Shown in pieces: positions 33,288-40,889 of a DNA stretch of 64,000 nucleotides (position 1 is the first letter of the stretch; every line of letters begins with the position of its first letter). The notes under the pieces were generated by a model. It was given only the letters and a program-made list of their open reading frames with translations, was not told the origin of the DNA and ran no database searches. This DNA comes from Streptomyces sp. NBC_01591 (lineage in GTDB: Bacteria > Actinomycetota > Actinomycetes > Streptomycetales > Streptomycetaceae), in the NCBI RefSeq assembly GCF_035918155.1, contig NZ_CP109327.1, forward strand, positions 5,766,001 to 5,830,000, written 5' to 3'. A program made the translations under genes and the position numbers.

Positions 33288-33680
33288 GGTGCTGCCTCTT
33301 CTGTGAGACGCGGTCCGAGGCGAACGCTGGGGGTCGTACCGTGCCGGGGTTGGTCATCCGGCCGTGGATGGCCGGGTGGCGCGGGACCACTGCCGTCGCT
33401 CGAGCGCTCGTGCCGCTGAGGGGGCCCCTCATCTGCGGTCGTACGTGTCGTACGCCCCGCGTGGAGGGCTGTCGGGTCGGAGCCGATCGGGCCACCGACC
33501 GGGCATCCTCATTCGTTTTCACCATTTTCACGCCACCGGTACGACCAAAATACTCAGTAGGCGCAATACCACTGTACCCCGGATTCGCGCATGTGTGTTG
33601 GGCGAATTCATTGGAACGGTGTGATGTCACTGGTCGGCCAGGCCCTTCCGTCCCCCGCCGGGCGGGCTATTCTGCGCTTC
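33288..33680. other. Gene-free region: long deaD leader and divergent promoters
   Basis: On the minus strand a weak TACAGT-N18-TATTTT (33576 to 33547) would give a deaD leader of about 250 nt with several hairpins, including 33355-33378 (9 bp) and 33418-33430. On the plus strand TATTCT (33668-33673) ends 7 nt before the next ATG. Cold-shock or autoregulated helicases often have such leaders. An overlapping minus-strand frame starting MVKTNEDARS near 33525 has no codon support. Confidence 0.45.
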
Positions 33681-34415
33681 ATGGAGACGCCTGACAACGC
33701 CACTGAAACCCCCGAACCCACCGGAATCGCCGCCCAGGACTGGGCCACCGCGTCCGTGGAGCCGCAGTACCGGGCAGCGGTCGTGGACCTGCTGGGAGCA
33801 CTTGCCTACGGGGAGCTGGCAGCCTTCGAGCGGCTCGCCGAGGATGCCAAACTCGCGCCGACGCTGGCCGACAAGGCGGAGCTGGCGAAGATGGCCTCCG
33901 CCGAATTCCATCACTTCGAGCGGCTCACCGACCGGCTGACCGCGATCGAGGTGGAGCCGACCGGCGCGATGGAGCCCTTCGCCAAGGCGCTCGACGACTT
34001 CCACCGCCAGACCGCGCCGTCGGACTGGCTGGAGGGCCTGGTCAAGGCGTACGTCGGCGACTCGATCGCCAGCGACTTCTACCGGGAGGTCGCGGTCCGG
34101 CTCGACTCGGACACCCGCTCCCTGGTCCTCGCCGTGCTCGACGACACCGGGCACGGGAACTTCGCCGTCGAGAAGGTGCGCGCCGCGATCGAGGCGGACC
34201 CACGGGTCGGCGGCCGGCTCGCGCTGTGGGCGCGCCGGCTGATGGGCGAGGCGCTCTCCCAGGCACAGCGGGTGGTGGCCGACCGCGACGCGCTGTCGAC
34301 GATGCTCGTCGGTGGCGTGGCGGACGGCTTCGACCTGGCGGAGGTCGGGCGGATGTTCTCGCGGATCACCGAGGCGCACACCAAGCGGATGGCCGCGCTG
34401 GGTCTGGCCGCGTAG
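33681..34415 (+). CDS. Ferritin-like MiaE_2-type protein
   Basis: The 244-residue protein is a four-helix ferritin-like protein of the actinobacterial MiaE_2 family. Diiron-type ligands are suggested by LGALAYGELAAFERLAEDA (Glu), MASAEFHHFERL (Glu and ExxH-like), YVGDSIASDFYREVA (Asp) and DDTGHGNFAVEKVR (DxxH-like). The family is related to tRNA hydroxylase MiaE, but its substrate is unproven. The ATG lacks a ribosome-binding site and has TATTCT 7 nt upstream, so it is probably leaderless. The neighbourhood with the helicase, DUF3107 and TetR genes equals Rv3210c and neighbours. Confidence 0.82.
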   Translation: METPDNATETPEPTGIAAQDWATASVEPQYRAAVVDLLGALAYGELAAFERLAEDAKLAPTLADKAELAKMASAEFHHFERLTDRLTAIEVEPTGAMEPFAKALDDFHRQTAPSDWLEGLVKAYVGDSIASDFYREVAVRLDSDTRSLVLAVLDDTGHGNFAVEKVRAAIEADPRVGGRLALWARRLMGEALSQAQRVVADRDALSTMLVGGVADGFDLAEVGRMFSRITEAHTKRMAALGLAA

Positions 34416-34448
34416 TCGGTTCATCGGGGCCGGCCCGCCGGGCCGGCC

Positions 34449-34718
34449 TCAGGCCGCCGCTGATCGGCTCAGCCGGCGGCTCCGGGGGCGGACCAGCAGG
34501 GAGAGCGTCACGGCCCCGATCAGCGCCGTGCCGATCAGCGTGGCCACGACGTGGCCCGGACCCAGCACCGAGTGCATGAGATACACGCCGAACAGGGCTC
34601 CCAGGGCGCCGGTGGTGAAGACGGCACGGCGGGACGGGAGCCGGTCGGGCAGGAAGCGGAGCGCCATCCAGGCGAGGGCGAGTCCGAGCACGACGGAGCC
34701 GAGTGGTTCCAGGATCAC
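34449..34718 (-). CDS. Small membrane protein, three helices
   Basis: The 89-residue protein contains PLGSVVLGLALAWMALRFLP, AVFTTGALGALFGVYLMHSVLG and HVVATLIGTALIGAVTLSLLVRP, predicted as three membrane helices, with a basic C-terminal tail (RPRSRRLSRS). GTG at 34718 has GAGGTGAT 8 nt upstream. I cannot assign a function. It lies between the ferritin-like gene (convergent) and the DUF3107 terminator. Confidence 0.75.
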   Translation of the reverse strand: MILEPLGSVVLGLALAWMALRFLPDRLPSRRAVFTTGALGALFGVYLMHSVLGPGHVVATLIGTALIGAVTLSLLVRPRSRRLSRSAAA

Positions 34719-34824
34719 AGATGATCACCTCGCGAGTTGCGGGGCGGGTAAATCGGTCGTTAGCAGTACTACCCGTGGGTTGCGGAACGCAACCCTCATC
34801 GGGCGAAGGCGTGGACCGGAACGG

Positions 34825-34860
34825 GCAGCGGCCCGGTGGGGAATCCCACCGGGCCGCTGC
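34825..34860 (-). terminator. DUF3107 gene terminator, 16-bp perfect stem
   Basis: Arms 34825-34840 and 34845-34860 pair perfectly around GAAT, 27 bp past the DUF3107 stop. Confidence 0.88.
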
Positions 34861-34886
34861 CACGGTCACTGCTGAGAGCGTGCTGC

Positions 34887-35114
34887 CTACAGCGCGCCGA
34901 ACCCCACGCGACGCGTGCTGGGCTCGCCGATCTCCACGTAAGCGATCCGGTCGGCCGGCACCAGGACCTTGCGGCCCTTCTCGTCCGTGAGGCTGAGCAG
35001 CTGCGCCTTACCGGTGAGAGCCTCGGCGACGGTGCTCTCGACCTCTTCGGCGGAAAGCCCGCTCTCCAGAACGATCTCCCGGGGCGTGTGCTGCACCCCG
35101 ATCTTGACCTCCAC
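34887..35114 (-). CDS. DUF3107 small protein
   Basis: The 75-residue protein reads VEVKIGVQHTPREIVLESGL at the start, then AEALTGKAQLLSLTDEKGRKVLVPADRIAYVEIGEP, which is the complete DUF3107 family (TB9.4/Rv3208A in mycobacteria). It is a compact alpha/beta protein of unknown role. GTG at 35114 has GGAGGGAC 6 nt upstream. A TAATGT -10-like element lies on the minus strand near 35170. It neighbours a TetR gene, as in mycobacteria. Confidence 0.9.
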   Translation of the reverse strand: MEVKIGVQHTPREIVLESGLSAEEVESTVAEALTGKAQLLSLTDEKGRKVLVPADRIAYVEIGEPSTRRVGFGAL

Positions 35115-35256
35115 GGCTATGTCCCTCCGACGGTCAGTCCCTGCGCGGTGAGCCGCGCCGTACGCAGCACACATTAGCCCGCTGAGGGGGGCCGCCAGTG
35201 GCCGGTGGGCAACGCCCGCAGCGAACACGGGCGGCGGCCGCACCGGGTGGCCCGCG

Positions 35257-35898
35257 TCAGTGCTGATCGATACCGTGCAGCGGGAAGCCCGCGATACCCC
35301 GCCAGGCCAGCGACGTGAGCAGCTGGACCGCCGTGTCGCGCGGAATGGCGGACTGGCTGGAGAGCCAGTAGCGGGCGACCACCTGGGAGACGCCGCCCAG
35401 GCCGACCGCGAGCAGCATGGACTCGTCCTTGGACAGTCCCGTGTCACCGGCGATGACGTCGGAGATCGCCTCCGCGCACTGCAACGACACTCGGTCGACG
35501 CGCTCGCGCACCGCGGGCTCGTTGGTCAGGTCGGATTCGAAGACCAGACGGAAGGCACCGCCCTCGTCCTCCACGTACGCGAAGTACGCGTCCATCGTCG
35601 CGGCGACCCGCAGCTTGTTGTCGGTGGTCGACGCCAGTGCCGTACGGACCGCCTGGAGAAGCGATTCGCAGTGCTGGTCGAGAAGGGCCAGATAGAGCTC
35701 CAGCTTGCCCGGGAAGTGCTGATAGAGCACTGGCTTGCTGACCCCGGCCCGCTCGGCGATGTCGTCCATCGCGGCGGAGTGGTAGCCCTGCGCCACAAAG
35801 ACTTCCTGCGCGGCGCCCAGCAGCTGATTGCGTCGGGCGCGGCGAGGTAGGCGAGTGCCTCGCGGGCGCGCCGCCTCGGTCTGCTCGATGGCTGTCAC
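35257..35898 (-). CDS. TetR-family transcriptional regulator
   Basis: The 213-residue protein has the TetR HTH: RNQLLGAAQEVFVAQGYHSAAMDDIAERAGVSKPVLYQHFPGKLELYLALLDQH, with the recognition helix at SKPVLYQHFP. The C-terminal ligand domain includes MDAYFAYVEDEGGAFRLVFESDLTN and a DUF-type end LLTSLAWRGIAGFPLHG. GTG at 35898 has GGGAGG 4 nt upstream. Between it and the next gene a GGGTAACCC palindrome lies at 35968-35976, a possible autoregulatory site. It matches Rv3208 by position. Confidence 0.9.
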   Translation of the reverse strand: MTAIEQTEAARPRGTRLPRRARRNQLLGAAQEVFVAQGYHSAAMDDIAERAGVSKPVLYQHFPGKLELYLALLDQHCESLLQAVRTALASTTDNKLRVAATMDAYFAYVEDEGGAFRLVFESDLTNEPAVRERVDRVSLQCAEAISDVIAGDTGLSKDESMLLAVGLGGVSQVVARYWLSSQSAIPRDTAVQLLTSLAWRGIAGFPLHGIDQH

Positions 35899-36065
35899 GC
35901 CGCCTCCCAAATTTGTGATCGGACACAGCTTTCCGTGCACGCTGCGCCGTACAGCCATCGTACTTTTGGGTAACCCGGGTGTGCGCGGCGCGGACGCAGA
36001 ATTTCATGGACCGGACGGCTGCGGTAGCCACAGATTCCTCGGCCATCGGGACAAAGCGGGTTGTA

Positions 36066-36281
36066 TCAGCGGTAATCGTCCTCATCCTGTGTGACTACGC
36101 GGGCCTGCTCCGCCGCATCCGCCTCGTTGGCGCTGTCCCGGTCGATGTCCGTGAGCGGTTCGTCGCGCCGCTGCTGGAGATCGGCCCGCTGCTCGGCAGC
36201 GTCGGCCCGGGGCGTCTCCTGGTCCGGTTCGTCCGGCTGGATGTCCTCGAAGGTCTCCGGGTCGCTGGGGTCGACCGTCAT
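36066..36281 (-). CDS. Small acidic disordered protein
   Basis: The 71-residue protein is rich in Asp, Glu, Gln and Arg (MTVDPSDPETFEDIQPDEPD, DQETPRADAAEQRADLQQRR) and lacks hydrophobic segments, so it is probably disordered. ATG at 36281 has GGGAG 5 nt upstream. Similar short acidic proteins occur in other streptomycetes, but I know no function. Confidence 0.65.
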   Translation of the reverse strand: MTVDPSDPETFEDIQPDEPDQETPRADAAEQRADLQQRRDEPLTDIDRDSANEADAAEQARVVTQDEDDYR

Positions 36282-36390
36282 GGTGACTCCCTTCCTTGCT
36301 TCGAGCGTAGGAGCTACCCCCGTGGGCCGCTACGCGGTCTGTGACGGCGAACACATGAATCGGGGTGTGATCGTCTCGTAACATTGCCGC

Positions 36391-37356
36391 ATGTCTTCGA
36401 CCGAGCTGCCGGGAGTCCGTGCCGTCGCCGCCGCGGTAGCCCCCGCGGTGAGCACCGTCAGGGTCGCGGAGGGGGAGGAGCTGCGCTCCGTCGCGCTGCC
36501 CGGGCTGACGCTGACCATCCGGTCCCGGCCGCCGGAGCGGACCGGACTGCCGCCCGCGCTCTACGTGCACGGGCTCGGCGGCTCCTCGCAGAACTGGTCG
36601 GCGCTGATGCCGCTGCTCCAGGACGTGGTGGACGGCGAGGCGGTCGACCTGCCCGGCTTCGGCGACTCGCCGCCGCCGGACGACGGGAACTACTCGGTCA
36701 CCGGGCACGCCCGTGCCGTGATCCGGTTCCTCGACGCCGGGGAGCGCGGGCCGGTACATCTGTTCGGCAATTCGCTCGGTGGTGCCGTGGCCACCCGGGT
36801 CGCCGCGGTCCGACCCGACCTGGTGCGCACCCTCACCCTCGTCTCGCCCGCGCTCCCCGAGATCCGGGTGCAGCGGTCCGCCATGCCGACGGGGCTGCTC
36901 GCGGTGCCCGGTGTCGCCGGCCTGTTCGCCCGGATGACCAGGGGCTGGTCCGCGGAGGAGCGCACGCGCGGGGTGATGGCACTCTGTTACGGCGATCCGG
37001 CGCGCGTCTCCGAGGCGGGCTTCCGCGAAGCGGTGGCCGAATTGGAGCGACGGATGGTGCTGCCGTACTTCTGGGACGCGATGGCACGCTCGGCACGTGG
37101 CATTGTCGATGCGTACACGCTCGGCGGTCAGCACGGACTGTGGCGCCAGGCCGAGCGGGTGCTCGCACCGACCCAGCTCGTGTACGGCGGCCGGGACCAG
37201 CTCGTCTCGTACCGGATGGCGCGCAAGGCGTCCGCGGCCTTCCGTGATTCGCGGCTGCTGACACTGCCCGACGCGGGGCACGTGGCGATGATGGAGTACC
37301 CGGAGGCGGTCGCCCAGGCCTTCCGGGAACTGCTCGACGAACGCGGCGGGAGCTGA
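36391..37356 (+). CDS. Alpha/beta-hydrolase
   Basis: The 321-residue protein shows PPALYVHGLGGSSQNWSALM (oxyanion-hole HG), AVDLPGFGDSPPPDD, the nucleophile elbow LFGNSLGGAVATRVAA with Ser in GNSLG, the acid in LVYGGRDQLVS, and His in LPDAGHVAMMEYPEAVA. The substrate is unknown. TAACAT (36379-36384) ends 6 nt before the ATG and there is no Shine-Dalgarno, so the transcript may be leaderless. The DUF3152 gene follows 8 bp downstream, so the two form an operon. Confidence 0.87.
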   Translation: MSSTELPGVRAVAAAVAPAVSTVRVAEGEELRSVALPGLTLTIRSRPPERTGLPPALYVHGLGGSSQNWSALMPLLQDVVDGEAVDLPGFGDSPPPDDGNYSVTGHARAVIRFLDAGERGPVHLFGNSLGGAVATRVAAVRPDLVRTLTLVSPALPEIRVQRSAMPTGLLAVPGVAGLFARMTRGWSAEERTRGVMALCYGDPARVSEAGFREAVAELERRMVLPYFWDAMARSARGIVDAYTLGGQHGLWRQAERVLAPTQLVYGGRDQLVSYRMARKASAAFRDSRLLTLPDAGHVAMMEYPEAVAQAFRELLDERGGS

Positions 37357-37364
37357 TCCGGGGC

Positions 37365-38669
37365 GTGGGACGACATAGCCGAAAGGGCCCCAAACCCTCG
37401 GGGCCCGACATCGAGGCCGCCACCGCGAACGCGGGCGGCGAGCGCGAGGGCATCCGGCCATCGGGTGCCGGTACCGGGCGGCGCCGAAGGGCGGCGGACG
37501 CAGCGGCGGGCTCCGACGCGCACGCCCCGTTCCAGCAGTCCGGACACGTCCGCGGCGGCCACCCCGAACAGCACGAACCAGGCGGCGGCTGGGGAACCGG
37601 GCCCCAGCAGCGCTACCGGGCGGACGACCACCGGCCCGGAGCGCGGCAGACGGCGCCCCGGCGGCAGCCGCCGGACGGTACCCGGCCGCTGATACCGGGA
37701 CCGCGGCGCGAGTTCGTCGAGGCGTTCGACGCACCGCCCGCACCGCACGGGCCTTCCGTCCCGCCGGCCCGCCCCGCCGATCCGTACGCCTCGGTCGGCG
37801 AGTGGGACGAGCAGCCGCCCGGTGGCACCGACGACCCGACGCCGGCCAAGGACGGCAAGAGCGCCAGGGGCCGCACCTTCACCGGGATCGCGGCCGCCGC
37901 GGTGACCACCGTGCTCGCGGTGGTCGTGGCCGGGCAGGTCGCCCAGGACAACGGCGGCGGGACCACCGCCGCGCAGCCCTCGGGCGTCGACCGGCGTGGC
38001 CCCGACGGCGCCTCCCGCTCGGACGACCGGGCGACCCCCGAGGCGGTGCGGGCCAAGCCCAAGCCCCTCTCGTACGCCCAGAAGATGGCCAAGGCCTATC
38101 CGCTCGCCCCGGAACTGACGGCGTCCGGAAAGTTCGAGACGGTTCCGGGGACGGCGAAGGCGCCGGGCCGGGGGCACAAGTACCAGTACCGGATCGACGT
38201 GGAGAAGGGCCTCGGTCTCGACGCCGCGCTCTTCGCCAGGGCCGTCCAGGAGACGCTCAACGACGACCGCAGCTGGGCGCACGACGGGGCGATGACGTTC
38301 GAGCGGGTCTCCACCGACGACCCCGATTTCGTGATCACTTTGGCCAGCCCCGGCACCACCGGCGAATGGTGCAAGAAGTCCGGACTGGACACCACTGAGG
38401 ACAACGTCTCCTGCGACTCCGCGGCGACCGAGCGCGTGATGATCAACGCCTATCGCTGGGCACAGGGGTCGTCGACCTTCGGTCCGGACAAACTCTTCGC
38501 CTACCGCCAGATGCTGATCAACCATGAGGTCGGTCACCGGCTGGGCCACAACCATGTGAGTTGCGGCACGGCCGGAGCCCTCGCTCCGGTGATGCAGCAG
38601 CAGACCAAGTCGCTGAACATCGACGGGATCAAGTGCCGTCCCAACGCCTGGGTGTATCCGCCCAGTTGA
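37365..38669 (+). CDS. DUF3152 membrane-anchored metzincin-like protein
   Basis: The 434-residue protein has a long Pro/Arg/Gly-rich cytoplasmic segment (about 1-165), one membrane helix (FTGIAAAAVTTVLAVVVAGQVA) and an extracytoplasmic DUF3152 domain. That domain contains HEVGHRLGHNH (His387, Glu388, His391, His397), a full HExxHxxGxxH zinc motif of metzincin proteases. Four cysteines (WCKKSG, SCDSAA, SCGTAG, KCRPN) could form two disulfides. GTG at 37365 follows the hydrolase by 8 bp. Homologue Rv3207c sits beside MoeZ and the TetR gene. Peptidase activity is inferred from the motif. Confidence 0.87.
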   Translation: MGRHSRKGPKPSGPDIEAATANAGGEREGIRPSGAGTGRRRRAADAAAGSDAHAPFQQSGHVRGGHPEQHEPGGGWGTGPQQRYRADDHRPGARQTAPRRQPPDGTRPLIPGPRREFVEAFDAPPAPHGPSVPPARPADPYASVGEWDEQPPGGTDDPTPAKDGKSARGRTFTGIAAAAVTTVLAVVVAGQVAQDNGGGTTAAQPSGVDRRGPDGASRSDDRATPEAVRAKPKPLSYAQKMAKAYPLAPELTASGKFETVPGTAKAPGRGHKYQYRIDVEKGLGLDAALFARAVQETLNDDRSWAHDGAMTFERVSTDDPDFVITLASPGTTGEWCKKSGLDTTEDNVSCDSAATERVMINAYRWAQGSSTFGPDKLFAYRQMLINHEVGHRLGHNHVSCGTAGALAPVMQQQTKSLNIDGIKCRPNAWVYPPS

Positions 38670-38674
38670 TCCGG

Positions 38675-38713
38675 GAAGGGGCGGGCCCGCGAGTGCGACG
38701 GGCCCGCCCCTTC
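38675..38713 (+). terminator. Terminator after the DUF3152 gene
   Basis: A 15-bp perfect stem (38675-38689 with 38699-38713) with a 9-nt loop begins 5 bp after the stop. Confidence 0.88.
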
Positions 38714-38801
38714 GGCATGCCGGGCCCCGTGGCCGTATGCGGAACCGGCGTACGCATGCCCACACCTCGTCCATATGATGAGATCGCTGTCTCAATTCGC
38801 G

Positions 38802-38830
38802 TTGACATCCCCTGGACGGTGATCCATATT
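38802..38830 (+). promoter_or_regulatory. Promoter of the leader peptide/ABC transporter operon
   Basis: TTGACA (38802-38807), a 17-nt spacer and CATATT (38825-38830) form the strongest promoter in the window. The -10 ends 7 nt before an ATG, so the first ORF is probably translated from a leaderless message. Confidence 0.75.
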
Positions 38831-38837
38831 TCTCGGC

Positions 38838-38933
38838 ATGTCACACGGCCCCGTCCTCCCCGATTGCGCAGCCATAGAGCTGGCGCTCATCGGTGTGACC
38901 GGGCACAGTGTCGCCGACATCGACTGTTGCTGA
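38838..38933 (+). CDS. 31-residue leader peptide ending Cys-Cys
   Basis: The short frame reads MSHGPVLPDCAAIELALIGV followed by TGHSVADIDCC and TGA. It starts exactly where transcription should begin at the TTGACA/CATATT promoter, has no Shine-Dalgarno, and ends with two consecutive cysteine codons (TGT TGC) directly before the stop. A third Cys is at residue 10. In mycobacteria, leaderless upstream ORFs with terminal poly-cysteine are known cysteine-responsive attenuators. Here a 229-nt leader with strong hairpins separates it from the solute-binding protein gene. A regulatory role is inferred from position and composition. Confidence 0.65.
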   Translation: MSHGPVLPDCAAIELALIGVTGHSVADIDCC

Positions 38934-39001
38934 CGCCTGCCCGAGCGCGCGTCCGCCCGCTGTCCGAGCCCTGAACGGGCCAGGACCGCCACGCATGACC
39001 G

Positions 39002-39076
39002 CCGCGCCCGGGCGTATTCCGCCCGCAGGCGCGGCAGCTTCGGTGTTTCCGGTCGATCTCTCCAACCGTCGACCGG
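39002..39076 (+). promoter_or_regulatory. Two hairpins between leader peptide and ABC operon
   Basis: Hairpin 1 (39002-39034) has 13 bp with a 2-nt bulge and a TATTC loop. Hairpin 2 (39049-39076) has 8 bp with a 12-nt loop. They lie 69 and 116 nt after the leader stop and could form an attenuator. There is no U tract directly after either. Confidence 0.5.
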
Positions 39077-39162
39077 CTGTGTGCACTCGCTCTCGTCGCT
39101 GCCTGCACGGAATTCCTTCCGTCCCTTTTCTTCAGGCAGTACACCCGAGAGGTCACCTTCCG

Positions 39163-40887
39163 ATGCGTCAACCGTCCGTCATATCGCGCCGCGTGGCAGC
39201 GGCCACCGCAGTACTCGTCGTGGCCGCGGGTGCCGCGGCCTGCGGGCCCAAGGACAACAAGGGCGGCGACGGCAGCTCCGGCGCGGCGGGCAAGCCGGAG
39301 AAGGGCGGCACGCTCACCGTCCTCAACAGCAAGCCGCAGGAGGACTTCGACCCCGCGCGGCTCTACACCTCCGGCGGCGGCAACATCCCGTCCCTGGTCT
39401 TCCGTACGCTCACCACCCGCAACCGGGAGGACGGCGCGGCCGGCGCGAAGGTCGTCCCCGACCTCGCGACCGACCTGGGCACGCCCAGCAAGAACGCCAC
39501 CGTGTGGACGTACACCCTCAAGGACGACCTGAAGTACGAGGACGGCACCGCGATCACCAGTGCCGACATCAAGTACGGCATCGAGCGCTCCTTCGCCGCC
39601 GAACTCTCCGGCGGCGCGCCCTACCTGCGCGACTGGCTGATCGGCGGCGCCGACTACCAGGGCCCGTACAAGGACAAGAAGGGCCTCGACTCGATCGAGA
39701 CGCCCGACGCGAAGACGATCGTCTTCCACCTCAACAAGCCGGAGGGCGAATTCCCCTTCCTGGCCACGCAGACCCAGACGACCCCGGTGCCCGAGGCCAA
39801 GGACAAGGGCACCAAGTACGAGGTGCACCCGCTCTCCTCGGGCCCGTACAAGGTCGTCAAGAACGAGGGCGACGGCGAGCGCCTGACCCTGGAGCGCAAC
39901 CCGCACTGGTCGGAAGCGACCGACGAGGAGCGCAAGGCCTACCCCGACCGGATCGACGTGCGCTCCGGGCTCGACTCCGCCGTCATCAACCAGCGCCTGT
40001 CCGCATCGCAGGGCGCCGACGCCGCCGCCGTCACCACCGACACCAACCTGGGCCCGGCCGAGCTCGCCAAGGTCACCGGCGACAAGAAGCTGGCCGCCCG
40101 CGTCGGCACCGGCCACTTCGGCTACACCAACTACATCGCCTTCAACCCGAAGGTGAAGCCGTTCGACAACCCGAAGGTGCGTCAGGCGATCTCGTACGCC
40201 GTCGACCGCTCCTCCGTGGTCAACGCGGCCGGCGGCTCCTCGCTCGCCGAGCCCGCCACCACCTTCCTGCCCGACCAGGCGGCCTTCGGCTACACGCCGT
40301 ACGACCACTTCCCGGCCGGGAAGACCGGCAACGCGGCCAAGGCCAAGGAGCTGCTGAAGGGGGCCGGCTACCCCAAGGGGCTGACCGTCACCCTCACGCA
40401 CTCCAACGACAAGGACTTCGCCACCAGCCCGGAGATCGCCACCGCGCTCCAGGAGGCGCTGAAGAAGGCCGGAATCACCGTCAAGCTCCAGGGCCTGGAG
40501 AGCAACGACTACTCCGACACGGTCTACAACGTGAAGAGCGAGCCCGGCTTCTTCCTCGGCGGCTGGGGCGCCGACTGGCCGTCCGGCGGCCCGTTCTTCG
40601 CGCCGATCTTCGACGGGCGCCAGATCGTCAAGTCCGGCTACAACTTCAACTCCGGCCAGCTGAACGACCCCGCGGTCAACAAGGAGATCGACGAGATCAA
40701 CAAGCTGACCGACCTGGGCGCCGCCGCGAAGCGCTGGGGCGCGCTCGACAAGAAGGTCGGTGAGCAGGCGCTGACCGTGCCGCTGTTCCACCCGGTCTAC
40801 AAGCGCCTGTACGGCGAGTCCGTCAAGAACGTCGTGATCAGCGACTGGACCGGCGTGCTCGACATCTCGCAGGTCGCGGTCAAGTAG
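39163..40887 (+). CDS. Peptide ABC transporter solute-binding lipoprotein (family 5)
   Basis: The 574-residue protein has a lipoprotein signal (ISRRVAAATAVLVVAAGAAAC with lipobox GAAAC) and an SBP family 5 fold. Characteristic segments are GGTLTVLNSKPQEDFDPARLYT, VPDLATDLGTPSKNATVWTYTLKDDLKYEDGTAITSADIKYGIERSF and RQAISYAVDRSSVVNAAGG. It captures di- or oligopeptides outside the membrane. ATG at 39163 has GAGAGGT about 11 nt upstream. It is the first structural gene of a four-gene import operon controlled by the Cys-Cys leader region. Confidence 0.93.
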   Translation: MRQPSVISRRVAAATAVLVVAAGAAACGPKDNKGGDGSSGAAGKPEKGGTLTVLNSKPQEDFDPARLYTSGGGNIPSLVFRTLTTRNREDGAAGAKVVPDLATDLGTPSKNATVWTYTLKDDLKYEDGTAITSADIKYGIERSFAAELSGGAPYLRDWLIGGADYQGPYKDKKGLDSIETPDAKTIVFHLNKPEGEFPFLATQTQTTPVPEAKDKGTKYEVHPLSSGPYKVVKNEGDGERLTLERNPHWSEATDEERKAYPDRIDVRSGLDSAVINQRLSASQGADAAAVTTDTNLGPAELAKVTGDKKLAARVGTGHFGYTNYIAFNPKVKPFDNPKVRQAISYAVDRSSVVNAAGGSSLAEPATTFLPDQAAFGYTPYDHFPAGKTGNAAKAKELLKGAGYPKGLTVTLTHSNDKDFATSPEIATALQEALKKAGITVKLQGLESNDYSDTVYNVKSEPGFFLGGWGADWPSGGPFFAPIFDGRQIVKSGYNFNSGQLNDPAVNKEIDEINKLTDLGAAAKRWGALDKKVGEQALTVPLFHPVYKRLYGESVKNVVISDWTGVLDISQVAVK

Positions 40888-40889
40888 CC

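Noticed and set aside
29274..33419. Plus-strand open frame of about 1381 codons
   Set aside because: It lies antisense to the hydrolase and the DEAD helicase and only mirrors their codon bias. No ribosome-binding site or domain is seen.
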